A DNA stretch of 64,000 bases, taken from positions 15,461 through 79,460 of the forward strand of contig JANRKU010000090.1 in assembly GCA_033763335.1 (NCBI GenBank). Reading direction: 5' to 3'. Under the pieces are notes generated by a model. That model was not told where the DNA came from, searched no databases, and saw nothing but the letters and a program-made list of their open reading frames with translations. Source of the DNA: GCA-2794515 sp033763335 (GTDB lineage: Bacteria > Chloroflexota > Anaerolineae > Aggregatilineales > Phototrophicaceae). This document shows positions 8,933-18,137 of this stretch, piece after piece; the stretch's first letter is position 1; every line of letters begins with the position of its first letter. The translations under genes were made by a program, and so were the position numbers.

Positions 8933-10204
8933 TTATCCCCCACCCTTATTTTTCACCTCATCGAAAATGCTCTGTGCCGCATCTATGAGTTCTTCGCGCC
9001 GTTCTGCCGTCACTGCCTTCACTTTTTCCAAATAACGGTCTAGGAGTTCCAACGGGGTAAGTCCCTCTGGATTTTCACCTAAGCGTTGGCGTGCAGGGGA
9101 ATCTACCTCTTTGCGAATCGCCGCCACATAAACCGCACCTGCTTGCTTGAGCGCATCGAATACCGCTTTTTCATTGAAACGGGCTTCGGTTTCGGGTTTG
9201 AATTGGAGTAGTACCCGCACCACCGCCCCGCGTAGGTCATACTGATTAATTTTATGGATGATGGTCTCTGTCGGCGCTGGGTCTTGGCGCAAATCGGCTT
9301 TGATGGTCACAAATGGACGGGCTTTTACTGGCACAAATCGCCAAACCGTTTCATGGCGTGCCAATTCTACCCAACAAAATCCTTTTTCATCGCCTTCTTC
9401 GCCAAAATCAATGCGCTCAATGCTCCCGCTATACACCACAGGAGGCACATTCGTCTGCCCATGTGTCAAATTTTGATGTTTATGGATATGCCCCAACGCC
9501 ACATAATCCCATTGGTTCACCGCCAACACCGATTTGGGGACATTCACATCACGCCCCAACATAATTTGGCGCTCACTGCCCACCATTGCCCCACCAACAG
9601 TAAAATGCCCCACCAACAAACGGGGAATATCATCGCCACCCGCTTTACTATCGGCTTCATCTGCCAAGCCTTGCAAAATATCTACCAATGCCCCTTCAAG
9701 CATTTTTTCGGTATCGGCAATGCTCAACCCTGCCGTATTTTTCAATTTTTCCAAAATCCGCGCCCGCATGGGATAGGGTGCTGTGCCAACGATGACATCC
9801 CCATTTTTGGTAGAAATGCGCTGGGTGGTATATTCTTCTGCCACCCACACATTTGGCACGCCTAATGTGGCATAAATCTCGATGCTACTGGCACGTAAAA
9901 TCGCGGGGGCAATATCATGATTGCCGATGAGCATAACCGTTGGCGCGAGTTGCGATAATTCGCGGATGCGATAGGCAAATTCACGCTGATAGGTGGGATT
10001 GGGAGTGCGGGTTTTGAAGGCATCACCCGCGAAAATAATCAAGTCCACATCATGTTCGGTGGCATAAGCCACCATATCATCCATACGACGCAAATAATCT
10101 ACCACACGGCTATTTAGCCCTGTTTCGGGGTCTATTCGCCCATAATTTTCCATGCCGATATGTGTATCTGCAAAATGCAATACGCGGATTGCTTGTTTAT
10201 CCAT
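8933..10204 (-). CDS. SbcD/Mre11-type metallophosphoesterase nuclease
   Basis: 423 residues from ATG 10204. The calcineurin-like motifs appear in order: FADTHIG, IFAGDAF, LIGNHD, LLVGHFT and LGHIHKHQ, binding two metal ions. The family processes DNA ends and hairpins in complex with an SbcC/Rad50 ATPase. No sbcC lies next to it here, so the partner must be elsewhere or absent. The C-terminal quarter is a helical region expected to contact the partner. Confidence 0.88.
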   Translation of the reverse strand: MDKQAIRVLHFADTHIGMENYGRIDPETGLNSRVVDYLRRMDDMVAYATEHDVDLIIFAGDAFKTRTPNPTYQREFAYRIRELSQLAPTVMLIGNHDIAPAILRASSIEIYATLGVPNVWVAEEYTTQRISTKNGDVIVGTAPYPMRARILEKLKNTAGLSIADTEKMLEGALVDILQGLADEADSKAGGDDIPRLLVGHFTVGGAMVGSERQIMLGRDVNVPKSVLAVNQWDYVALGHIHKHQNLTHGQTNVPPVVYSGSIERIDFGEEGDEKGFCWVELARHETVWRFVPVKARPFVTIKADLRQDPAPTETIIHKINQYDLRGAVVRVLLQFKPETEARFNEKAVFDALKQAGAVYVAAIRKEVDSPARQRLGENPEGLTPLELLDRYLEKVKAVTAERREELIDAAQSIFDEVKNKGGG

Positions 10205-10302
10205 TATGATTATTCTCAACTGTTCTTAAGTTATAACGATTATAATCTATCCCATCAGAGATGTAAAAGCGCAACCCACTGGGTCTATCCCATGAGGCAT
10301 TT

Positions 10303-10815
10303 ATGCTCAAAATTGTCGAATCATCACCTACCCGCCTTGTCCTAAAAGACCAGCGCGGATGGGCTACCCTATTTGCATGGCTATTCACCCTGATTAGCGC
10401 AGGGGCATGGCTGTTTTTTGTCGCACAAATTATCCCCATTATCGAAAGTAGCTATGCGCGTGATGGCATGTTATGGGTGATGGTTGTCGTGATTTTTTTC
10501 TCGTTGATTAGTGCCTTAGTAGTGTTAGGTGTGCTTGTCACACGACATTTTGGCTATGGGATTCATTGCCATTTTGACCGCACCGCCGAGACCATCACCC
10601 TAGAGCATATCGGCATTTTTCATCCTGTCAAAAAAGAGTATTCAATTTATGCTATTGGGCATGTAGACACCGAGCATAATACCGAGATTGGGGTCTATGG
10701 TGTGTTCTTGGTGATGAAAAATGGGGAGCGGTTGCCCCTTGCCTCGTTTTATGAGGTAGATGAGGCAGAAATGAAAACAGTTATTAACGAAATTCGTACA
10801 TTTATACGCGGATAG
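10303..10815 (+). CDS. Two-helix membrane protein, unknown function
   Basis: 170 residues. A cytoplasmic N-terminus is followed by two helices (about 24-48 and 57-83) and a C-terminal PH-like soluble part with alternating hydrophobics (ETITLEHIGIFHP, GVFLVMKNGERLPLASF). Similar layouts occur in bacterial PH-domain membrane proteins, but I cannot assign it. Divergent from the SbcD gene, so the 98-base gap must hold both promoters. Confidence 0.75.
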   Translation: MLKIVESSPTRLVLKDQRGWATLFAWLFTLISAGAWLFFVAQIIPIIESSYARDGMLWVMVVVIFFSLISALVVLGVLVTRHFGYGIHCHFDRTAETITLEHIGIFHPVKKEYSIYAIGHVDTEHNTEIGVYGVFLVMKNGERLPLASFYEVDEAEMKTVINEIRTFIRG

Positions 10816-10885
10816 TTCTACCCAATAGGGGCTAATCTGCTATAATCAATGTTAACGATAGTAGATAAATAGATGGTATAACAGC

Positions 10886-12088
10886 ATGGCTCATTTAATT
10901 ATGCGTAGAGGTCCTGAACCGGGGACGATTTTTCGGTTAAATACCCCATTAATTACGATTGGGCGGGGCAACCGTAACACCATTATTATTCATGACAACG
11001 AAGTGAGCCGTGAGCATGTCCGCCTAACCCTCACGGATTCTGGCTATGAAATCCAAGACATGAATTCCAGCAATGGCACATTCATCAATGGGCAAGCCCT
11101 AGACGGTGGTACATGGCAATTACAAACCAGTTGCATCATCGAATTGGGCGATAGCATCACGCTCGAATTTCGTCCGGGTGAACCGGGGACAGATGAACTC
11201 CGTAACCCGCGCTCATACGTCGCTACATTTGATGACACCCAATTTTTGCAATCGTATTTGGTCTATTTGGGACGTGAAGAAGGCGCACAACCCGCCGTAT
11301 ATCCGCTAAATGGCATGAATATCACTGTCGGGCGGTCTACAGGCTGTAATATCGTTATTATTGAGCCAGAACTCAGCCGTGAGCATTTTCGGCTCTCATT
11401 GGTGGGACGCACCTACTCCATCAGCGATTTAGGCTCGACCAACGGCACCATCCTCAACAACGAATTATTAGAAGATACCCGCCCACTGAAAAATGGCGAC
11501 ATCATTCAAATTGGTCGCAGTTTACGCTTCCAATTTACCAATACGCCAGAACGGTATACATCCGACATTATCACCGACCAATTGGTAGATGAGACCAAAA
11601 TCGGACCAAAAGCCAAGCGCAAAACCAGCGAATTTGACACACTCTGGATGCACCCTAGCAAAATGCACGATACCAGCAATTTGGTATCGTTGACGAACAA
11701 TATTTTGGTCAGTTATGCTCGCCCAGATTGGGATAGAGTGGTCGCCCCTCTCATGAATACCCTCACTGAAGCAGGATTGCCTGTATGGGCAGACCAAGAA
11801 TGGATGGAAGGCACGCCCGAATGGGAAACCATGACCCAACAGGCACGCTTAGAGTGTCCCATGATGATTATCGTCCTTTCGGTGGCGGCACTTCGTAACG
11901 AGAATGTGATGAAAAATTGGCGACATTTCCATAACCGCGACAAGCCGATTTTCTTGCTCATCAGCGAGCCAATTGACCGTATGCCCGCCGAAGCAACCAA
12001 CTTACCAAAAATCCAATTTAACCCTGCTGTGCCAGAAATGGCGTTTAGGCAACTTGCCACAGAAATTAATCGGTTATACGGACGCTAA
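10886..12088 (+). CDS. FHA-FHA-TIR domain protein
   Basis: 400 residues. Two forkhead-associated domains (about 20-95 and 145-220) each carry the phosphothreonine-binding signature, SREHVRL...SSNGTFING and SREHFRL...STNGTILNN. A C-terminal TIR domain (about 270-395) starts ILVSYARPDWDRVVAPL and continues GLPVWADQEWM. The usual TIR motif with catalytic Glu is not clear here (ALRNENVMKNW), so it may be a scaffold TIR rather than an NADase. It lies 11 bases before a histidine kinase, suggesting a shared signalling role. Confidence 0.88.
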   Translation: MAHLIMRRGPEPGTIFRLNTPLITIGRGNRNTIIIHDNEVSREHVRLTLTDSGYEIQDMNSSNGTFINGQALDGGTWQLQTSCIIELGDSITLEFRPGEPGTDELRNPRSYVATFDDTQFLQSYLVYLGREEGAQPAVYPLNGMNITVGRSTGCNIVIIEPELSREHFRLSLVGRTYSISDLGSTNGTILNNELLEDTRPLKNGDIIQIGRSLRFQFTNTPERYTSDIITDQLVDETKIGPKAKRKTSEFDTLWMHPSKMHDTSNLVSLTNNILVSYARPDWDRVVAPLMNTLTEAGLPVWADQEWMEGTPEWETMTQQARLECPMMIIVLSVAALRNENVMKNWRHFHNRDKPIFLLISEPIDRMPAEATNLPKIQFNPAVPEMAFRQLATEINRLYGR

Positions 12089-12099
12089 AAAGGGATAGT

Positions 12100-13371
12100 A
12101 TGCCAAAGTTTACAGAGGCACTATATCAATTCTCTAAACAACTAAATCAAGAAACACATTTAGAGCCTCTTGCGATGATGGTATTGGAACAGGGGGGGAA
12201 GTTATGCCACGCCTCACAAGGCTTTTTGGTGTTATTTAATCCAAGCGGGTTGCCCACCGAAACCATCTTTTGGGAACTTCCCTCTTTGTCAGATGCCGAT
12301 AAAGAAGCATGGGATATGTGGCTGTATTCTGGCATGGTGGGCTTGGTTTATCACACCCAACGGGTGGTCATTTTATCGAATATCACCGTAGACCCGCGAT
12401 GGGGAACACTTCGCATCAAAGATGTGTTACCAGAAAAAGGCTCGGCGTTGGGTTTGCCACTGCTTTATAATCAAAAAATGATTGGTGTATTGGTCTTTTT
12501 GAATCCCCAAACAGGGCATTTTGAATCGGATATTATCCCTTTTGCCGATGAAATTGGGGAATTATGTGCGGGGCATATCCATAAAGCCGATTTGCTCCGT
12601 TGGACGACCAGCCAAGATGTGCGCGACCAATTGGCACAATTTCAGCTCCAACGTGACCTTAGCGCCATGATTTATCATGATTTGCGTGTGCCACTACAAA
12701 CACTCCGTGCCAGTAGTGGAAAATTGGGAGAATTACTAGCTAATCATGATGATATTAGCATTCTCAATCTACTACAGGTCAATATCCGCAGTGTGCGCCA
12801 ATTGCGTCGCTTAGTAGACAATTTGTTGGATTTGGAACGCCTCGAAACAGGCAAATCATTTATCCAAAAAAGCGATGTCAATCTGCACGACATCATGAGC
12901 GATGCGGTGGAATTGGTGCAACCGCTTGCAGTGGAGGCGAATCAACATTTTCGGTTCATCGTTGCCAATGACCTACCAACTCTGACAGTGGATGCCGACA
13001 TGATTTTGCGGGTCATTGTGAACCTTATCGAAAACGCCCTCAAATACACCCCACAAGGCGGGCAAATTAGCATTGGTGCAAAAATCAAAGATGGCATGGT
13101 CTTGGTGAACGTGCAAGATTCTGGCGCAGGGATTCCCAAAGAATTGCAAGAAGTCATCTTTGAAAAATTCAGTCGCGCTCATCAAGAAACCACCACCCAT
13201 AAAAGCATTGGCTTGGGACTCACTTTTTGTCGGCTGGCAATTGACGCACATGGCGGTAAAATATGGGTCGAAAGCGAAGCAGGCAAAGGCGCAAATTTCA
13301 TCTTCACCCTACCCCTACCCGCCATTGATGCCGATAGCGACACTCAATCGGAATTAGCATCTACAGCATAA
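12100..13371 (+). CDS. GAF-domain sensor histidine kinase, soluble
   Basis: 423 residues with no membrane helix. An N-terminal GAF domain (about 10-165) precedes a HisKA dimerisation helix with phospho-acceptor His193 in MIYHDLRVPLQTL, then an HATPase domain with N-box (NLIENALKYTP), G1 box (VQDSGAGIP) and G2 (SIGLGLTFCR). No response regulator lies nearby. Probably cotranscribed with the FHA-TIR gene. Confidence 0.92.
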   Translation: MPKFTEALYQFSKQLNQETHLEPLAMMVLEQGGKLCHASQGFLVLFNPSGLPTETIFWELPSLSDADKEAWDMWLYSGMVGLVYHTQRVVILSNITVDPRWGTLRIKDVLPEKGSALGLPLLYNQKMIGVLVFLNPQTGHFESDIIPFADEIGELCAGHIHKADLLRWTTSQDVRDQLAQFQLQRDLSAMIYHDLRVPLQTLRASSGKLGELLANHDDISILNLLQVNIRSVRQLRRLVDNLLDLERLETGKSFIQKSDVNLHDIMSDAVELVQPLAVEANQHFRFIVANDLPTLTVDADMILRVIVNLIENALKYTPQGGQISIGAKIKDGMVLVNVQDSGAGIPKELQEVIFEKFSRAHQETTTHKSIGLGLTFCRLAIDAHGGKIWVESEAGKGANFIFTLPLPAIDADSDTQSELASTA

Positions 13372-13433
13372 TATCGGTTGATGTGAAATATCTTGATTGG
13401 TAGACACTCATTTTATCTCGTTAATGTATTTCG

Positions 13434-13612
13434 CTAGAGATTCAAAATCTCTAGCTAGTCGAATAAAGTCCACTAAAGGGGCTAAAACCCAGTCTCAAAA
13501 AGAGGTACACTTCAGTGGAAGAGGTTTAATGCCAATTTTGTGGAAAAAACAGGTCAAATCAGCCCCTTTAGTGGGCTTCAAAATCGAATAGCCATAGGTT
13601 TTGAACCTATGG
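13434..13612. repeat. Composite inverted-repeat element
   Basis: Fills most of the 300-base gap between two genes. Contains a hairpin CTAGAGAT/ATCTCTAG (13434-13454), long inverted arms AGTCCACTAAAGGGGCT (13467-13483) and AGCCCCTTTAGTGGGCT (13561-13577) with one mismatch, and a tight hairpin CCATAGGTT/AACCTATGG with a 3-base loop (13592-13612). Looks like a non-coding MITE- or REP-type element; the 64-codon frame through it is not convincing. Confidence 0.7.
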
Positions 13613-13671
13613 CGGGGCAAAGTCGCCCTATTTTGCCAATTTAATTTCACATTAGGCATAATATAGGATTA

Positions 13672-14256
13672 ATGGACACAAACATTCAGACCGATTTATC
13701 ACAATTACGTATTTCTGCCCAACAACGCGAATGGGGAACATCTCAGGATACCCTCAAACGGTTGTTGACCCACCTAGACCCACTTATTGCGGTCTCCATT
13801 GGCGCACCCCTATTCGAGACATTTTTGCCAAAATTTGAGGCGTTATATCCCGAAGCACGATGGGTACGCGAAATTTTATTGACAGTCATTGTTTATGGCT
13901 CGGCATCCGATGACCTGCCTGTGAATAGCATCCCACAATTTCCAAATGCGGGGTGCGCTCATTTTTTATTGGCAATATTCGATTTAGCGCGGTCTGTTCA
14001 GAGCCAATATACCCATTTTGAGAAATATAGTCATATCACCAACGCCGTTGCCAATATCATTTTGGCACATCTGCAATATGACCATTTTCGCTATCGTCCA
14101 GATTCATACGCTGTTCTGCGTGATGAATCCACCCCATTAGAAGAACGAGAACGCATCCAATTCAATTTTTGGATGAACCCACAAGTGGCATCTGCCGATA
14201 GTGGTTATTGGTTGGATGTTGCCAATCGGCTCGAAAGCGCGTTAAATAATAGATAA
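13672..14256 (+). CDS. Hypothetical soluble protein
   Basis: 194 residues, helix-rich, without membrane segments or known motifs. Codon use matches the surrounding chromosome and an ATG follows an AT-rich stretch. It may form an isolated transcription unit; metH follows after 168 bases in which I see no riboswitch-like structure. Confidence 0.7.
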   Translation: MDTNIQTDLSQLRISAQQREWGTSQDTLKRLLTHLDPLIAVSIGAPLFETFLPKFEALYPEARWVREILLTVIVYGSASDDLPVNSIPQFPNAGCAHFLLAIFDLARSVQSQYTHFEKYSHITNAVANIILAHLQYDHFRYRPDSYAVLRDESTPLEERERIQFNFWMNPQVASADSGYWLDVANRLESALNNR

Positions 14257-14424
14257 GTAATTGCAATGGAGGGATAACGATATAGGCACAATTGCGCTAC
14301 AATAAAACTACATAGAAAGCCTCAAACGCAAAACATGGTAAAATTCCCGTTATTTATCCCAACCATATCCCAATTTGTGAAATAATCGTCAGTATTAGAC
14401 TATAAAGAAAGAGACCCCCAACTG

Positions 14425-17400
14425 ATGTTGAACAACCGAACCTATACCAATCGTCGTTATCTCGATGCAATCGCAGACCATGTGGTCATCTTTGATGGTG
14501 CCATGGGGACGAGTATCCAACGGTATAACCTCACCGCCGAAGATTATGGTGGCGAACATCTCAATGGCTGTGTGGATTATTTGGTCATCACCCGCCCTGA
14601 TGTCATCGGCGAAATTCACGCCTCCTTCCTCGCAGTGGGGAGCGAAGTGGTCGAGACCAACACCTTCCGTAGCAATCGCTGGACACTCGGTGAATATGGT
14701 CTGGCGGATAGAACACTCGAAATCAACCGCGCCGCCGCACAATTGGCGCGAAGCGTATGTGACCGTTTTGAAAAAGAGACGGGTATCCCCCGTTTTGTGG
14801 CGGGTAGTATTGGACCCAGTGGCAAATTACCCTCTGGCGATGACCCAGAATTAAGCAATGTCTCGTTTGACCAATTGGCAACCCTCTTCTATGAGCAAGC
14901 ACAAGGCTTGGTCGAAGGTGGCGTGGATTTACTGCTCATCGAGACCAGCCAAGACATTTTAGAGGTCAAAGCCGCCGTCTATGGCATCAACAAATATTTT
15001 GCAGATTCGGGCAATCGTGTCCCGTTACAAGTGCAAATCACGCTCGATATTAGCGGACGTATGTTATTTGGTACAGATATTGCGGGTGCAACCGTCACCC
15101 TAGAATCCATGCCCATTGATGTCATTGGCATGAATTGTTCCACTGGACCCGAATATATGCGCCAACCGATTCAATATCTGGTGGAGCGTTCTCGCTTCCC
15201 CATCAGCGTATTGCCAAACGCAGGCTTGCCCATCAATGTGGATGGCGAAGCCGTCTATCCCATGACCCCAGAGCCATTTAGCGATATGGTATCCGAATTT
15301 ACCCGTTGGGGTGTGAATGTGGTCGGCGGGTGCTGTGGCACTCAACCACCCCATTTGGCGCAATTATACGAAAAAATCAATGGCTACACCTATCAAGCCT
15401 ATGTGGATGCGCTCAAAACAGGCAATCCACTCAAGCGCCAAGCACCAAAACAACGTGAAATCCAACACGAGGCACAAGCCTCATCGGGCATGACTGCCAC
15501 GCGCATGATACAAAATCCGGGACCCACACTCATCGGGGAACGGGTCAATAGTCAGGGTAGCCGTAAGGTCAAGCGCCTGTTATTAGATGATGATTACGAT
15601 AGCATCGTGCAAATCGCGGTGGAGCAAGTCAATAGCGGGGCGCACATGCTCGATGTGTGTGTGGCGCTCACAGAACGCGATGATGAGCGCGTACAAATGG
15701 AAAAACTCGTCAAAAAATTGGCGATGTCGGTCGAAGTGCCATTGATTATTGATACCACCGAAGTCAATGTGGCAGAAGCGGCATTGGCACTCTATCCCGG
15801 ACGCGCCATCGTCAACGGGAATAATCTTGAAAATGGGCGTGAACGCATTGATAAAATTTTGCCCATCGTCAAAAAATATGGCGCTGGCGTGCTTTCGATG
15901 ACCATTGACGAAGAAGGCATGGCACACACCCGCGACAAAAAATTCGCCATCGCCAAACGCATCACCGATATTGCCGTGAATGAATTTGGCTTGTCGCCAG
16001 AAGATTTAATCTATGACACGCTCACCTTCCCCCTCACCACAGGGCAAGAAGATTTGCGGAATGATGCCGTAGAGACCATCGAAGCCATCCGCCTCATCAA
16101 ACAACACCTCCCGGGTGTGATGACGGCGCTCGGTGTGAGCAATGTCAGTTTTGGTGTCACCCCTGCGGCGCGTGGCGTGTTGAATAGCGTGTTTTTGTAT
16201 CATGCGGTACAAGCAGGCTTGGATATGGCAATTGTGAACCCTGCCCATATCACACCCTATTCAGAAATTCCCGATGACCAACGCAAATTGGCGAATGACC
16301 TCATCTATAACACCGACCAAGATGCGCTCCCCCGTTTTATTCAATATTTTGAACAAAACGATGTGCAATTAGCGGGACAAGAAACCGTAGACCCCACTGC
16401 CGATATGACCGCAGAAGAAGCCTTACATTGGCAAATCGTCCACCGCAAAAAAGACGGTGTGGAAAAATTGATAGACACCGCCCTCACCCGCCATGACCCC
16501 GTGACCGTGTTGAATAATGTTTTATTACCCGCCATGAAAGAAGTCGGGGATAAATTCGGCGCTGGGGAACTCATTTTGCCCTTTGTGTTGCAATCGGCAG
16601 AGGTGATGAAGAAAACTGTCGCCTATCTCGAACAATTCATGGATAAAGTGGAAGGCGTGACCAAAGGGACGGTTGTGCTGGCAACGGTGTATGGTGATGT
16701 ACATGATATTGGCAAAAATTTGGTCAAGACCATTTTGACCAATAATGGCTATACGGTGCATGATTTGGGCAAACAAGTCCCCGCCAATACCATCATCGAA
16801 AAGGCACTGGAATACAAAGCCGATGCCATTGGGCTTTCGGCATTATTGGTCAGCACATCCAAACAAATGCCCCTCATCGTCAACGAATTGGGTCGTAGAG
16901 GGCTAAAATTGCCCGTGTTGATTGGTGGCGCGGCGATTAATCGGCGCTTTGGTCGGCGGATTTTGTTCTTAGAAGAGAGCAAAGCCCCTTATGAACCGGG
17001 TGTGTTCTATTGCACCGATGCCTTTGAAGGCTTGGCGGTGATGGACAAATTGGTCAGCCCAGACCGCGCCCAATTTGTGCAACAAGTCATCACCGAAGCA
17101 GAAGAAGAAATCAACAAGCCCGCCCGTAGAGGGCGTGCAGGCGGTGATATGGTTAAAACCGTACAACCCGCCCCAGATTTACCAACACCGCCCTTCTGGG
17201 GGTCAAAATTGGTCAATTACATGCCCTTAGAGGTGGTCTTGCAACATCTCCACAAACCCGAATTGTTCCGCCTGAGTTGGGGCGCAAAAAATTCGCGCGG
17301 GGATGAATGGGTCAAACTGGAAGCCGAATTTGAAGCCCGTCTGGAAAAAATGAGTCGCGCCGCTTTGCGTGATAAATCATTGTTGCCACAAGCTGTTTAT

Positions 17401-18000
17401 GGCTATTTCCCCGCCAACAGTGATGGCGATAGCCTCATTATTTGGGATGCGGATGAATTTGCTAAATCTGGGAAAAAGGTAGAAAAAGAACGCTTCACCT
17501 TCCCACGCCAATCCACAGGGGAATTTTTGTGCATCAGCGATTATTATGCCCCAGTCGAATCGGGCTTGGTGGATGTGGTCGCCTTACAAGCGGTGACGGT
17601 GGGCGAAGTCGCCAGTGAAGCCTTTGAGAAATTGCAACAGGTAGATAGTTATAGCGAAGCCTATTTCTTTCATGGACTCGCTGTACAAGCGGCAGAAGCC
17701 ACCGCCAATTATATGACGGTGCATATCCGCAAAGAATTGGGCATCGCAGAAAATCGTGGCAAACGCTATAGCTGGGGATACCCCGCCTGTCCAGAATTAT
17801 CTGACCATCAAATTGTGTGGCGGTTGTTGCCCCAAACAGCAGAAATCAACCTCACATTGACCGAAGAGAGTTTCCAGATTGTGCCAGAACAAAGCACCGC
17901 CGCCATCTTTGCCCATCACCCCGATGCAAAATATTATGGGGTGGGCAATTTGGATAGAAGCGAGCAAATTCTTGGCGCATTAGAGCCAGAAAACGCCTAA
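14425..18000 (+). CDS. metH: Cobalamin-dependent methionine synthase
   Basis: 1191 residues, close to the 1227 of E. coli MetH, with all four modules. The homocysteine domain (1-320) has zinc ligands Cys238 and Cys303-Cys304 (GGCCGTQP). The pterin domain spans about 365-640. The B12 domain has DVHDIG with lower-ligand His760. The AdoMet-activation domain (about 960-1180) has RGKRYSWGYPACPEL. It transfers methyl from methyltetrahydrofolate to homocysteine. Upstream 14257-14424 shows no clear cobalamin or SAM riboswitch. Confidence 0.97.
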   Translation: MLNNRTYTNRRYLDAIADHVVIFDGAMGTSIQRYNLTAEDYGGEHLNGCVDYLVITRPDVIGEIHASFLAVGSEVVETNTFRSNRWTLGEYGLADRTLEINRAAAQLARSVCDRFEKETGIPRFVAGSIGPSGKLPSGDDPELSNVSFDQLATLFYEQAQGLVEGGVDLLLIETSQDILEVKAAVYGINKYFADSGNRVPLQVQITLDISGRMLFGTDIAGATVTLESMPIDVIGMNCSTGPEYMRQPIQYLVERSRFPISVLPNAGLPINVDGEAVYPMTPEPFSDMVSEFTRWGVNVVGGCCGTQPPHLAQLYEKINGYTYQAYVDALKTGNPLKRQAPKQREIQHEAQASSGMTATRMIQNPGPTLIGERVNSQGSRKVKRLLLDDDYDSIVQIAVEQVNSGAHMLDVCVALTERDDERVQMEKLVKKLAMSVEVPLIIDTTEVNVAEAALALYPGRAIVNGNNLENGRERIDKILPIVKKYGAGVLSMTIDEEGMAHTRDKKFAIAKRITDIAVNEFGLSPEDLIYDTLTFPLTTGQEDLRNDAVETIEAIRLIKQHLPGVMTALGVSNVSFGVTPAARGVLNSVFLYHAVQAGLDMAIVNPAHITPYSEIPDDQRKLANDLIYNTDQDALPRFIQYFEQNDVQLAGQETVDPTADMTAEEALHWQIVHRKKDGVEKLIDTALTRHDPVTVLNNVLLPAMKEVGDKFGAGELILPFVLQSAEVMKKTVAYLEQFMDKVEGVTKGTVVLATVYGDVHDIGKNLVKTILTNNGYTVHDLGKQVPANTIIEKALEYKADAIGLSALLVSTSKQMPLIVNELGRRGLKLPVLIGGAAINRRFGRRILFLEESKAPYEPGVFYCTDAFEGLAVMDKLVSPDRAQFVQQVITEAEEEINKPARRGRAGGDMVKTVQPAPDLPTPPFWGSKLVNYMPLEVVLQHLHKPELFRLSWGAKNSRGDEWVKLEAEFEARLEKMSRAALRDKSLLPQAVYGYFPANSDGDSLIIWDADEFAKSGKKVEKERFTFPRQSTGEFLCISDYYAPVESGLVDVVALQAVTVGEVASEAFEKLQQVDSYSEAYFFHGLAVQAAEATANYMTVHIRKELGIAENRGKRYSWGYPACPELSDHQIVWRLLPQTAEINLTLTEESFQIVPEQSTAAIFAHHPDAKYYGVGNLDRSEQILGALEPENA

Positions 18001-18016
18001 GAATTACCTGTTTTTA

Positions 18017-18122
18017 GTGGCGGACATACGAGGCTAATGCCTCTAGTCCGCCATTACACCCATAAAACTGGGGTTTTGTAATGGACGACTAGCGCAAAGC
18101 GCGTATGTCGTCCACAAAATAT
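18017..18122. repeat. Two-hairpin intergenic repeat, copy 2
   Basis: Same architecture as the element at 7088-7208: first stem TGGCGGAC/GTCCGCCA is identical, second stem is TGGACGAC/GTCGTCCA instead of TGGCTGAC/GTCAGCCA. It sits between metH and the ATPase gene, ending 15 bases before the latter's ATG. Confidence 0.85.
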
Positions 18123-18137
18123 TTCGGAGATACTATC

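Noticed and set aside
13397..13591. 64-codon plus-strand frame in the repeat element
   Set aside because: It runs through inverted repeats, lacks an RBS and shows no protein-like pattern.
14257..14424. A cobalamin or SAM riboswitch upstream of metH
   Set aside because: No conserved B12-box or SAM-type stem pattern could be found by eye; a covariance model search would be needed.
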